A stretch of 17,844 nucleotides of DNA from CAWBRT01 sp050015355 (GTDB taxonomy: Bacteria; Acidobacteriota; Terriglobia; Terriglobales; Acidobacteriaceae), in contig JBEKBO010000094.1 of assembly GCA_050015355.1 (NCBI GenBank), forward strand, positions 1 through 17,844. Direction: 5' to 3'. Positions 7,281-14,152 of this stretch are shown here, one piece after another. Both the position numbers and the translations under genes were made by a program. The stretch's first letter is position 1, and the number at the start of each line of letters is the position of its first letter. The notes under the pieces were generated by a model. That model had not been told where the DNA came from, ran no database searches, and worked only from the letters and a program-made list of their open reading frames with translations.

Positions 7281-7736
7281 ATGCCTAAAAGCTTTAACGG
7301 ATTCGGCACGCGGTACTACGGTGAGCGCGATTACCGGAAAGATGGTTCTTATTTGACGACGAACTTCTTTTGCATCCTCTATTTTCCCGTCATCCCTCTC
7401 CACACCGTGCGGGTGATCCCTGATCCCAAGAATACGGAGTGGTCCCCTGTGGGTACCAACTACTATTCGATATTGGAAAAGCGCGCGCCCAACCTGTTGC
7501 AGGTTGCTTCGGTTTATTTGTGTGGATTTACGGTTCTCGCGTCAATCATTCTGTATTTTGTTAAGATCGAGCCCGTTTTACAGAGCCTCTTTCCATGGCT
7601 CGCGTCACGCTGGCTGGAGCCCATTCCAGCCCTATTGGCGCTCGTTCCGCCTTTTGTCGTAGTGCGCATTCTACGGAACAACGCACGGAAGCGGGCCTAT
7701 GCTCAAGACATGAATTTTCCGACAGCAACTGAATAG
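7281..7736 (+). CDS. Hypothetical membrane protein with a YGxRDYRxDGSYxTT N-terminal motif
   Basis: This 151-residue protein is not assigned to a named family. The N-terminus reads GFGTRYYGERDYRKDGSY, then TTNFFCILYFPVIPLHTVRV. This tyrosine/glycine-rich motif leading into an amphipathic FxxxPVIPL segment I recall from uncharacterised bacterial membrane proteins, but I cannot name the family. Two TM helices follow (about 72-93 and 112-131), and the C-terminus is basic (RILRNNARKR), so a cytoplasmic tail is likely. The start ATG 7281 has GAGGGA about 9 nt upstream. It shares its surroundings with another small two-TM protein on the same strand at 8114-8707, which may be a functional partner. 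Confidence 0.75.
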   Translation: MPKSFNGFGTRYYGERDYRKDGSYLTTNFFCILYFPVIPLHTVRVIPDPKNTEWSPVGTNYYSILEKRAPNLLQVASVYLCGFTVLASIILYFVKIEPVLQSLFPWLASRWLEPIPALLALVPPFVVVRILRNNARKRAYAQDMNFPTATE

Positions 7737-7782
7737 CGATAGAGGCAACGGCCGCTCGCTGCCGATTGACCTCAATGCTCTT

Positions 7783-7983
7783 TTACTTCTTGCCGGTCGC
7801 CGCGAACCTCAGGAAACGGACTGCCATATAGAAGGCGCTTAGCATGAGTACGCCTGGAACGAGTACCCCCACGGCCCCGGAGAGCAGCGTGTCTCCTTTA
7901 AAGTTGGTCGGTATGTAGCCGGCCGCCACCAGACCGGACAGTGCCAGCACCAGGCCGAATACGGCCGAGAATACGCGATGCAT
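7783..7983 (-). CDS. Small two-helix membrane protein, hypothetical
   Basis: This protein of about 66 residues is almost all membrane: MHRVFSAVFGLVLALSGLV (helix 1), a short loop IPTNFKGDTL, GAVGVLVPGVLMLSAFYMAV (helix 2), and a basic end RFLRFAATGKK. The same frame stays open upstream to 8205, but that part overlaps the divergent gene start at 8114 and reads like non-coding translation. ATG 7983 is chosen because GAGGG lies 7 nt upstream; ATG 7989 is only 1 nt from that site. The gene is convergent with the one ending at 7736 and divergent from the one at 8114. No function can be assigned. Its size and composition leave some risk of a false call. Confidence 0.55.
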   Translation of the reverse strand: MHRVFSAVFGLVLALSGLVAAGYIPTNFKGDTLLSGAVGVLVPGVLMLSAFYMAVRFLRFAATGKK

Positions 7984-8113
7984 AATCATGCCCTCACTCT
8001 TCCCGAACGCGATTGCGCCGAGCGTAGCACATTTGCGACCGGCAACACCATCTTGTTGAAATGACAAGCAACGCAGACTACCTGAGAAGGGAAATGTCGT
8101 AGGATTGTCAATT

Positions 8114-8707
8114 ATGGAATTAGTTCGTTCCACTCCCGTCACGCGGTCCTGGAAGAGCACACTGACGTCCTTGCTCTTTGCCTTGGCGATGCTGGGGGCT
8201 GGCACCTTTCTCTTTTACGAGAACCGCGTTATCACACCTGTGATTTTTCTCTTGCTGGCCATGGTGGGAGCGTGGGCCGCGGTGTCTAATTCCTACACGG
8301 GCGATTGCCCGGCGTGCGGTGCAGTGCAAAAACGTTTAGGCGGATTGCATCGTTGCGACCACTGCCTTGCTTACGGCGAGGTTGTGAAAGGGGAATACCG
8401 CGAACTCGAATCTGATCGTGTACTCAAGACGCCGATGTTTGCCGCGCGGGTTCCGGAACCATGTCATATGCCGAAGCTCTGCAGTCGGTGCGGTCTTCCG
8501 GCCGCAAGGTTTGAGAAGCTGCGCATCATCCGGAAAGAATTCGCTTTCGATTTGGATGTTCCACATTGCGAATTGCATACGGGAGGAGCCGACCTGGCGA
8601 CGGAACGTGTCCAGGGAAAGGGCGGAACCGAGATACCGGTTCTCAAAGTTGCTTCTTACCGCTTTTACCGCGAGTTTCTAAAACAAAACAAATCGGCGAC
8701 GGGATAG
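8114..8707 (+). CDS. Membrane protein with C-terminal zinc-ribbon-like domain, hypothetical
   Basis: This protein of about 197 residues is of unknown function. Two TM helices (about 17-35 and 39-57) are followed by a cysteine-rich soluble part: CPAC (65/68) and CDHC (81/84) form a plausible zinc ribbon. A second set is C117, CSRC (123/126), C152 and H155. The end, PVLKVASYRFYREFLKQN, is an aromatic motif I recall at the C-terminus of uncharacterised proteins but cannot name. The start ATG 8114 has AGGA 9 nt upstream; an in-frame TTG at 8105 is less likely. A copy of a palindromic-repeat end (CAGGCTGCTGAAAA) begins 23 bp after the stop. A sensor or metal-dependent role is possible but unsupported. 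Confidence 0.75.
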   Translation: MELVRSTPVTRSWKSTLTSLLFALAMLGAGTFLFYENRVITPVIFLLLAMVGAWAAVSNSYTGDCPACGAVQKRLGGLHRCDHCLAYGEVVKGEYRELESDRVLKTPMFAARVPEPCHMPKLCSRCGLPAARFEKLRIIRKEFAFDLDVPHCELHTGGADLATERVQGKGGTEIPVLKVASYRFYREFLKQNKSATG

Positions 8708-8729
8708 GAGTGAAGGTTTGGTCTCCTGG

Positions 8730-8753
8730 CAGGCTGCTGAAAAACAAGTTCTA
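8730..8753 (+). repeat. Solo copy of the CAGGCTGCTGAAAA repeat end
   Basis: CAGGCTGCTGAAAAAC (8730-8745) followed by AAGTTCTA matches the left end of the palindromic element at 9230-9432. No inverted partner was found in the next 200 bp, so this is a truncated or single-ended copy. It lies between the convergent genes ending at 8707 and 8808. Confidence 0.5.
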
Positions 8754-8807
8754 GGCAGGGCGAATTACCTCACCGCCCTTCGATGGCCAGAGGCTAATCT
8801 TTCAAGC

Positions 8808-9020
8808 TCATTTCGCCAGCTTTGACAGCAGGTCGCGCGCCAGGGATTCGATTTCGCCGAAGTGCTTCTGGTATTCGAGGAACAACCGGTTCAATTCAAG
8901 CGAACGATCGGGGTTGAGATGCGCCCGCAGCATCATGTCGCGCAGGCGCACGGGATTGGGCAACGCCAGTTCGTCTTTCAGTTCTTCCAGTGCGGTGTTG
9001 GGATCGTAGTGATAGGCCAT
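8808..9020 (-). CDS. Small conserved-looking helical protein, hypothetical
   Basis: This 70-residue soluble protein is rich in Leu, Glu and Arg and is predicted to be almost all helical (ALEELKDELALPNPVRLRD, then NRLFLEYQKHFGEIES). The Asn-Pro breaks suggest two or three helices. It has no cysteine and no signal or TM segment. The ribosome site GAGG with the ATG 5 nt after GAGGAGACG's core is strong, which supports a real gene. It stands alone on the minus strand, about 100 bp downstream of an intrinsic terminator on that strand, so it probably has its own promoter or is controlled by termination. No family was recognised. Confidence 0.7.
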   Translation of the reverse strand: MAYHYDPNTALEELKDELALPNPVRLRDMMLRAHLNPDRSLELNRLFLEYQKHFGEIESLARDLLSKLAK

Positions 9021-9118
9021 CGTCTCCTCGTTTTTAACCTGTCACGATTGTAAGCCGTTCGACGCCTCGCGGCAGTGATGAAGTCTCGCGGAGGACGCGA
9101 TTGCGCATGCCGCAAAAA

Positions 9119-9159
9119 ACGGCTGGGCCAGTTCGCTTTTTTTCGAACCACCCAGCCGT
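9119..9159 (-). terminator. Strong intrinsic terminator (minus strand)
   Basis: A 9-bp stem ACGGCTGGG/CCCAGCCGT (9119-9127 with 9151-9159) encloses a second stem GTTCG/CGAAC (9131-9135 with 9144-9148). On the minus strand the hairpin runs straight into TTTTTTG. It could end read-through from the glycosidase gene (stop at 9430) or act as a leader attenuator for the small gene starting at 9020. Confidence 0.75.
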
Positions 9160-9229
9160 ATGCCTATGGAAACTCTTCCGGTGCTCTAACCATGGCCGGG
9201 CGATGATAGCCCCGGATAGACCAACACTC

Positions 9230-9432
9230 TAACAGGCTGCTGGAAAACTGTTCTCCGAGGTGTCATCCTGAGCGAGCCGGGGTCCCCGGCGACGGCCGCT
9301 TTTGCCGTTGCTGGGGTGAAGGAGCGAAAGATCTGCTGTTTGCGCGTGCTGAAAATAAAGCAGATCCTTCGGTCGCGCAAAACCGGCACGACCTCAGGAT
9401 GACACTGCTACGAGTTTTTCAGCAGCCTGCTA
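9230..9432. repeat. 203-bp palindromic (MITE-like) repeat
   Basis: The ends TAACAGGCTGCTGGAAAACT (9230-9249) and AGTTTTTCAGCAGCCTGCTA (9413-9432) are inverted repeats with 18 of 20 bases matching. Nested inside are TGTCATCCTGAG (9261-9272) with its exact complement (9393-9404), and AGATCTGCT opposite AGCAGATC. The right end overlaps the stop codon of the glycosidase gene (9430-9432). Motifs of the form TGTCATCCTGAGCGA...GATCTGC are, from memory, abundant intergenic repeats in Acidobacteriota. A hairpin module (9276-9321) interrupts the left half and is flanked by GAGCGA on both sides. There is no coding capacity. Confidence 0.75.
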
Positions 9433-10872
9433 ACGTGTGAGCGTAACGGCGCCTGACATCTGGTTTAGGAGTCCGGGCTTGGCGATCGCCTTCACGTAAA
9501 TCTTATAAGTGCCGCTGGCAAAACTGTATCCACTAAGGTCCATCGTATGATCGCCCGCGGGGGCCTCGGCCAACGGCATCAGGTTCTGGCCGTCTTGCGA
9601 GATGTAGATCACGTAATGATCGAGCGTGCTTTCCTGCCCGGTGATGCTCCAGTTCAGCGTCTGTCCGGCGAGCGCGGCGGAAACTGTAACGCAGTTGTCG
9701 ATGCCCGATTCAATCTCCGTGCCTTCCTCGTAATCGTTCCAGGTAGGGATCTGGAGTACGGGCAATTGGTTGGACGCGGAGTAGTACTTGTTGACCTCGG
9801 CAAAGGTCGCGAGCCATGTCTGTCCGCACTGCTGGTTCTCGATGCGGTTTGATCCCCAACTCGCCAGAGTATCGTTGAAGCCCTTGTAGACCGAGCCGAT
9901 CGTCAGCAGCGACGGGTGAGCAATGCCCGTGGTATAGAAACTGTCCATTGCGCTCAGTCCGATGTCACTAGCGTTGCTGGAGACGTTCGTCCAACTGAAG
10001 CTGCCATCGGAGTCCGCGGAGGTAAATCCGCTCGCATTGCGGAAGATGAATAAAGGGTTCCCAGCAGCCTGGGCGCGAACCGTGGCCCAGTCGATCGCCA
10101 AAGTCGTGTTCAGGAAGAACAACACCACCGGGCGTCCGTTCCAGAGAAAATAGCGGGGCGAGCTGAAGTAGTTGTCGGCCATGTACTGAATGTCGCTGAG
10201 TAGCTTGGTAGTGACGTTGGCGGCGCCAGTCAAGGATCCGGAATCCTCGCAGATCGCGAATTCGAAGTTCGGGCTTGCTTCTGCCGCGGCTTTGACGTTC
10301 AGCGTCGCCGTGTTGTGGTGGGTGTTCTGGGGGCCGTACCAGTCGACGATGAAACCATCCATGCCGCGGCTGATGGCGTCGGCTACCTGGGCGCTGGCAA
10401 CGGCCGGATTGGCTTCATCGCCAAGACCGATGCTGACGTGGCCCGCACTGTTCCACCACGGCATGTAGTGGGCAAACACTTTTGTGGTTGCGCCGGTATA
10501 AAGCAGGGTATGGATATCAACCTTACTGACGCTTCCTGGCTTGACGTTGCCGTTGGTGGTGCCGGTGAAGCTGGTGAGATTGGTGTTATTAGCGGTCTCG
10601 GCGGCAAGAGTCGTCGTCGGCGCGATGCTCACACTTCCGGCTGAAACAAGGCTGGCAGGTGACGTAACCGATGCTGTATCCGGGCTCGAAGTTGTTACAG
10701 CGGAAGAACTCGCCGTAGCCGGCGAAGTTGAAGCGCTTGACGTGTTTGATCCAGACGCCGCCGGACTCGTTTGACTAAACGACTTTGAGGCTCCTGATGC
10801 ACTTCCTCCACATCCGAATGCAATTAGTGTGCAAAAACTTGCGAGTATGAAAGCACCGATCTTTAACTTCAC
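9430..10872 (-). CDS. Secreted, probably lipid-anchored GH71/GH99-like glycoside hydrolase
   Basis: This 480-residue protein has an N-terminal signal (KLKIGAFILASFCTLIAFG) followed by C21-GG, a slightly non-canonical lipobox (AFGC). A Ser/Thr/Ala-rich spacer follows (about 24-100). The catalytic-type domain (about 130-390) shows VFAHYMPWW (132-140), GMDGFIVDWYGP (170-181), NGRPVVLFF and TWNDYEEGTEIE (377-388). These resemble signature segments of GH71 alpha-1,3-glucanases and GH99-type endo-mannosidases, which share a TIM barrel and carboxylate catalysis. The C-terminal 80 residues look like a fibronectin-III/Ig-like beta domain. The exact substrate cannot be told. The start is GTG 10872 with AAGGAG 6 nt upstream, and that site lies inside a hairpin. 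The TAG stop is supplied by the adjoining repeat. An outer-surface polysaccharide-degrading role is inferred. Confidence 0.82.
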   Translation of the reverse strand: MKLKIGAFILASFCTLIAFGCGGSASGASKSFSQTSPAASGSNTSSASTSPATASSSAVTTSSPDTASVTSPASLVSAGSVSIAPTTTLAAETANNTNLTSFTGTTNGNVKPGSVSKVDIHTLLYTGATTKVFAHYMPWWNSAGHVSIGLGDEANPAVASAQVADAISRGMDGFIVDWYGPQNTHHNTATLNVKAAAEASPNFEFAICEDSGSLTGAANVTTKLLSDIQYMADNYFSSPRYFLWNGRPVVLFFLNTTLAIDWATVRAQAAGNPLFIFRNASGFTSADSDGSFSWTNVSSNASDIGLSAMDSFYTTGIAHPSLLTIGSVYKGFNDTLASWGSNRIENQQCGQTWLATFAEVNKYYSASNQLPVLQIPTWNDYEEGTEIESGIDNCVTVSAALAGQTLNWSITGQESTLDHYVIYISQDGQNLMPLAEAPAGDHTMDLSGYSFASGTYKIYVKAIAKPGLLNQMSGAVTLTR

Positions 10873-10877
10873 TCTTG

Positions 10878-10914
10878 TCTCCTTCAGGAACCCGGTGTTG
10901 TTCCGTGAAGGAGA
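10878..10914 (-). promoter_or_regulatory. Hairpin enclosing the Shine-Dalgarno of the glycosidase gene
   Basis: On the minus strand TCTCCTTCA (10914-10906), a single bulged C, and GGAAC pair with GTTCC and TGAAGGAGA (10886-10878) around an 8-nt loop. The 14-bp stem contains all of AAGGAG, and the GTG start follows 5 nt after the stem. A switch in translation initiation (thermosensor, protein-bound or ligand-bound) is a reasonable inference. No U-tract follows, so a terminator is unlikely. Confidence 0.6.
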
Positions 10915-11599
10915 AGTTACAGTTCGGTGAACGCCCTGACAGTCGACCGTATGCTTTAGTACTAATCGCTTTCGACCTGAGCGTTTCGACCAATGAGGAC
11001 CTAGCCGGACTCAGTATCGCAACTAAGGCCCCGAAATGAGGTTTCTGCTTGACTCCAGATTCAGGTGTTTTTACTAGTGAGCAAACGCAAGAGCCAGGCA
11101 TCGCCTAGTGTGAGTTGCTGGCGTGAGTTGCTGAAAACTCGTTCTTGCAGCGCGTTACGAACACCGAGCCGCCTGACACGATACGGGAGAGGTGTTCACC
11201 AACGGATTGCTTTTTGCCGATGAGAAAACGACGGGCGGAGCGCAAATCAGAAGCGGGTCGTTTGTGCACGAAGAACGCGGTCACGAGGATTCCTGTAGCG
11301 GGGCCGTAATCCCTGCCGACCGGGCAGAGCGCTGCCCGCCCAGAACAGGGGTTACTGTCCTTTGGCGGGGAGGGAGCTGATCGCCCGGCATGTTACTTGA
11401 GTAACTTGCCGTGTACTCACGTAACTTGCCCTTTTCAAATGCGGTTAATAGACTTAGTGACGATTCAGAGTTCCTGCATTTAGGGAGTTCGGAACTATTT
11501 GACCGGAGCCGGGGAGAAGAAAGCGGGCTGGTCCTTGCCTTTCTCTCCTTAGTGCACACATCCCCTGGGTTCTCGTAGCGCTGTGAGAAAGAGGCGTTA
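10915..11599. other. Long intergenic region between the glycosidase gene and the pilin operon
   Basis: These 685 bp separate divergent genes and should hold both promoters. Seen here: an 11-bp direct repeat GTGAGTTGCTG (11110-11120, 11123-11133), the second copy running into GCTGAAAACTCGTTCT (11130-11145), a diverged match to the repeat end at 9413-9432. There is also a 7-bp hairpin CGGGCAG/CTGCCCG (11321-11338, no T-tract) and an operator-like pair at 11392-11430. Short ORFs here lack ribosome sites and plausible composition. No riboswitch could be completed; the GCAAACGCAAGAGCC stretch near 11081 only superficially resembles part of a c-di-GMP-I (GEMM) aptamer. Confidence 0.4.
11392..11430. 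promoter_or_regulatory. Operator-like palindrome and repeated GTAACTTGCC
   Basis: GTTACT-TG-AGTAAC (11392-11405) is a perfect 6-bp palindrome. GTAACTTGCC occurs at 11401-11410 and again at 11421-11430, exactly 20 bp apart, as two helical turns would give. It lies about 0.2-0.3 kb upstream of the minor-pilin operon. Two adjacent binding sites for a dimeric regulator are a plausible reading; no regulator is identified. Confidence 0.4.
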
Positions 11600-11722
11600 A
11601 TGCCCAGAAGATCATATTGGCCGACGGCTGTTCCTACCGGATGCCTCGGGGAGAGGTCTGCGTGGACGACGAGATCAGCCGTGCGCGGTCGACCATCAAA
11701 ACTCACAGCCCCGTACAGCCCC

Positions 11723-12238
11723 ATGCAACCTAGCTTCAAGAAGTCTGGCGCCGCGGGAACCACTCTGCTTGAACTCGTTGTGGTGGTAGCAATCGTCGGG
11801 GTGTTGTTGGCGATTTCCGCGCCTAGCTTCCAAACCAGTCTCAAGAGCGCTCATCTCAGCGCGGCGACATCGTCGGTAACGGCAGCAATCCAGAGCACTC
11901 GCTTTAACGCTATCGTGAGTGGCTGCATGTATTCGATTGCTTTTTCCCAAAGCACCACAACCTACCAGATTGGCAAGCAGCCTCTAACCGGCAATCCGCC
12001 GGCTTGCGGAACTCTTGGCAATTCCGGATCGCCTATCTCCTGGTCCGGTAGCGGAGACATCAGCTTAACGCCCTCCATTACCCTGCAATTCTGCCCCAAC
12101 GGCACTGTGGGTTTGTATAGTGCCGGGACGAATACGTGCACTGTCGCAATTCCAACTTTCAAACTGTCAAACGGAACTGTAGCGACCAATACGATCATCG
12201 TCTCAGGAGCCGGCAATGTTAAGGTTACCAGCCCATAA
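11723..12238 (+). CDS. FimT/GspH-like type IV minor pilin (prepilin)
   Basis: This 171-residue prepilin has a 12-residue basic leader MQPSFKKSGAAG, cut by prepilin peptidase after Gly12. A hydrophobic helix follows (TTLLELVVVVAIVGVLLAISAPSF), with the conserved Glu at mature position 5. The mature +1 residue is Thr instead of the usual Phe. The C-terminal part is a Ser/Thr/Gly-rich beta domain with cysteines, as in GspH/FimT pseudopilins that help initiate the pilus. The frame is open back to ATG 11600, which has a fair ribosome site (GAGG, 5 nt), but that start would give a 53-residue leader of non-coding-like composition. ATG 11723 gives a normal leader but has no clear ribosome site. The gene overlaps the next by 23 bp, so it is the first gene of the operon. 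Confidence 0.82.
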   Translation: MQPSFKKSGAAGTTLLELVVVVAIVGVLLAISAPSFQTSLKSAHLSAATSSVTAAIQSTRFNAIVSGCMYSIAFSQSTTTYQIGKQPLTGNPPACGTLGNSGSPISWSGSGDISLTPSITLQFCPNGTVGLYSAGTNTCTVAIPTFKLSNGTVATNTIIVSGAGNVKVTSP

Positions 12239-12866
12239 ACGAGCCCGGAGCCGTGGATTCAGCATGCTTGAGGTCGTCGTTGCCCTGGCTATTCTGACGG
12301 TGGGCGTGATGGCAGCGGCGGCGCTGACTGCCAAGATGCTGGCCACCGGGCACCAGTCAAAGTATATGAGCTTGGCGTCGACACTGGCCACCGAGAAACT
12401 CGAAGATCTGAACCGCTACAGCCCGAACGACCCGCAAGTCTGCGTTCCCTTGGCGAATACTTCGGTAGGCAGCCTGGGCCAGGACATTGGTCCTGTGTCT
12501 ACGACCTGCCCTCCGCCGGGATACACCAGCAACGTTGCTTATTACGACAATGTGAGCATCAGTTACAACGTATCTTCTTCCCCCTGTCCCAATCCAACCG
12601 CGGGCTGCTTTTCCGAGACCGTTTCCGGTCTGAGCGGCGGTAATCCGGTCTATACCACGACGTACCACTCACCGGACGGTCAGATCGTCCCTACCACAAG
12701 CTCCACGGCTCCCACCAACGTAACTTTCCACCGGCGTTGGATTATCGAAGCCAATAACCCAGCCACGGTCGTGACGGGAACGCGGCGAGTGACGGTCCTG
12801 GTGACGCTGATGGATACCACTGTCCAGCCGCCGGTGAACTTTCAGATGAGTCTGGTGCGGCCATGA
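12216..12866 (+). CDS. PilV-like type IV minor pilin
   Basis: This 216-residue prepilin has a basic leader MLRLPAHKRARSRG, cut after Gly14. The mature N-terminus is FSMLEVVVALAILTVGVMAA, with Glu at +5 and a leading N-methyl-Phe. The remainder is a Ser/Thr/Pro-rich extracellular domain with several Cys (VCV, TTCPPP, SPCPNPTAGCF) and a final strand RRVTVLVTLMDTT. PilV-type minor pilins sit in the priming or tip complex of type IVa pili. ATG 12216 has AGGAG 6 nt upstream and starts inside the preceding gene. Its own end overlaps the next start by ATGA. This indicates translational coupling. Confidence 0.87.
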   Translation: MLRLPAHKRARSRGFSMLEVVVALAILTVGVMAAAALTAKMLATGHQSKYMSLASTLATEKLEDLNRYSPNDPQVCVPLANTSVGSLGQDIGPVSTTCPPPGYTSNVAYYDNVSISYNVSSSPCPNPTAGCFSETVSGLSGGNPVYTTTYHSPDGQIVPTTSSTAPTNVTFHRRWIIEANNPATVVTGTRRVTVLVTLMDTTVQPPVNFQMSLVRP

Positions 12867-14143
12867 CCACAACGATTGCAAGAAAGAAAGAGCGTAGCGG
12901 CAGCAAGCCAACGGCGCGAGCCGAGCATGGATTCTCCTTGCTCGAACTCGTCATCGCCATGGCGATCTTTCTCATCATCAGCGGTATGTCTTTCAGCCTG
13001 TTCAACCAGCAGCAAGCGTCGGCCAAGCTTTTGCAGGGGCTGACCGGACTTAACGTTTCGCTTCGTAACGCGGCCACCCTATTGCAAGTCGACCTGGCTG
13101 GCGCCGGCAGCGGATATTTCCAACAAGTAAACATGCCGAGCTGGCCGGTGGGCGTAACCCTCGTCAATACTATGGTTGCAAATGTTAACTGCAACACCGG
13201 CACCGTCTACAGCTACACTTGCTTTGACCAAATCAATATCATTGTGGCGGCCACACCCGCTATCAATTGTGGCACCGCTCAGCCGTGTTATCCGCCGATT
13301 CACGTGGCCGACTGTGGCGCAGCCGGTAGCGGCTCGAATACCTCCGCCGGCACGGCTTGTGGTCAGGCCGCCACAACCATCGTAAACGGCGTCACTACGG
13401 CGTGGACGCTCGCCCAAACGGCCGCCGCATTTAGCGCCGGCGATCAACTGCTTTTCATCAACAATACCGGCACCCAGGTCACCACGGTGAAACTGACTGC
13501 GAATCCGGTGGTTTCAGGCACGTATGTCAAGTTTACTTTTAATGCGACGAACGCCGACGGTAGCACCACATCGTCGGCAAATGACCCGCTGGATATTGCC
13601 TGGTGCGACGGCCTGTCCAATTGCGCGAACAACAATACACTTTCAGCCGCGTTTCTCAGCAACGGCTGGATCATCAAGCTTGCGCCGATAAGCTACCTGG
13701 TGTGCGCAGGCCCTGGCAGCAACACTACATGGTGCGCCGACACAAGTACCACCTCTCCGGATATCCAGGACCCCAAACTGATGAGGGTACAAAACGGCAC
13801 CGCCAACGTGGTGATGGAACAGGTCATCGGCTTCAGGGCTGGAGCCACTTTGTGGAATGGTGCCTCCGAGGGTACCGTTGATGATTCAGTGTCCGCCTCT
13901 TATGACTATCTCGCTTCCACGTACTGCATTGGCGGGACCGTCACATCAACGGGTTGCACTGGTGGGACCAGTGCACAATACCGCTTCAGTCTGATACGCG
14001 CCGTCCGCGTGTCATTGATCGGGCGCACGTCGCCCAGCAACGCCGACAGTGAATTTCGCAATTCATTCGACAATGGTCGTTACCAGGTCCAGGGCATTGC
14101 GGTGGTTGTCAACCCGCGCAACATGAGTATGAACGACAATTGA
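12863..14143 (+). CDS. PilW-like type IV minor pilin
   Basis: This 426-residue prepilin has a basic leader of 23 residues ending RAEHG. The mature start is FSLLELVIAMAIFLIISGMSF, with Glu28 at +5. Helix alpha-1 continues through QQQASAKLLQGLTGLNVSLRNAA in segments, with the PilW-like LLQVDLAGAGSGYFQ. The large globular part (about 90-400) is rich in Asn, Thr, Gly and Ala and contains many cysteines, suggesting disulfide-stabilised beta structure outside the cell. It is longer than the 270-350 residues usual for proteobacterial PilW. It overlaps the PilV-like gene by 4 bp (ATGA) and precedes the PilX-like gene by 9 bp. Confidence 0.87.
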   Translation: MTTTIARKKERSGSKPTARAEHGFSLLELVIAMAIFLIISGMSFSLFNQQQASAKLLQGLTGLNVSLRNAATLLQVDLAGAGSGYFQQVNMPSWPVGVTLVNTMVANVNCNTGTVYSYTCFDQINIIVAATPAINCGTAQPCYPPIHVADCGAAGSGSNTSAGTACGQAATTIVNGVTTAWTLAQTAAAFSAGDQLLFINNTGTQVTTVKLTANPVVSGTYVKFTFNATNADGSTTSSANDPLDIAWCDGLSNCANNNTLSAAFLSNGWIIKLAPISYLVCAGPGSNTTWCADTSTTSPDIQDPKLMRVQNGTANVVMEQVIGFRAGATLWNGASEGTVDDSVSASYDYLASTYCIGGTVTSTGCTGGTSAQYRFSLIRAVRVSLIGRTSPSNADSEFRNSFDNGRYQVQGIAVVVNPRNMSMNDN

Positions 14144-14152
14144 GGTGGCGCC

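Noticed and set aside
7990..8205. N-terminal extension of the small minus-strand membrane protein to 140 residues
   Set aside because: The extra part overlaps the divergent gene starting at 8114, has non-protein-like composition, and a better ribosome site precedes the ATG at 7983.
11070..11110. Possible c-di-GMP (GEMM) riboswitch near the pilin operon
   Set aside because: Only a short ACGCAAGAGCC-like stretch matches; the two-helix aptamer with its tetraloop and receptor could not be assembled.
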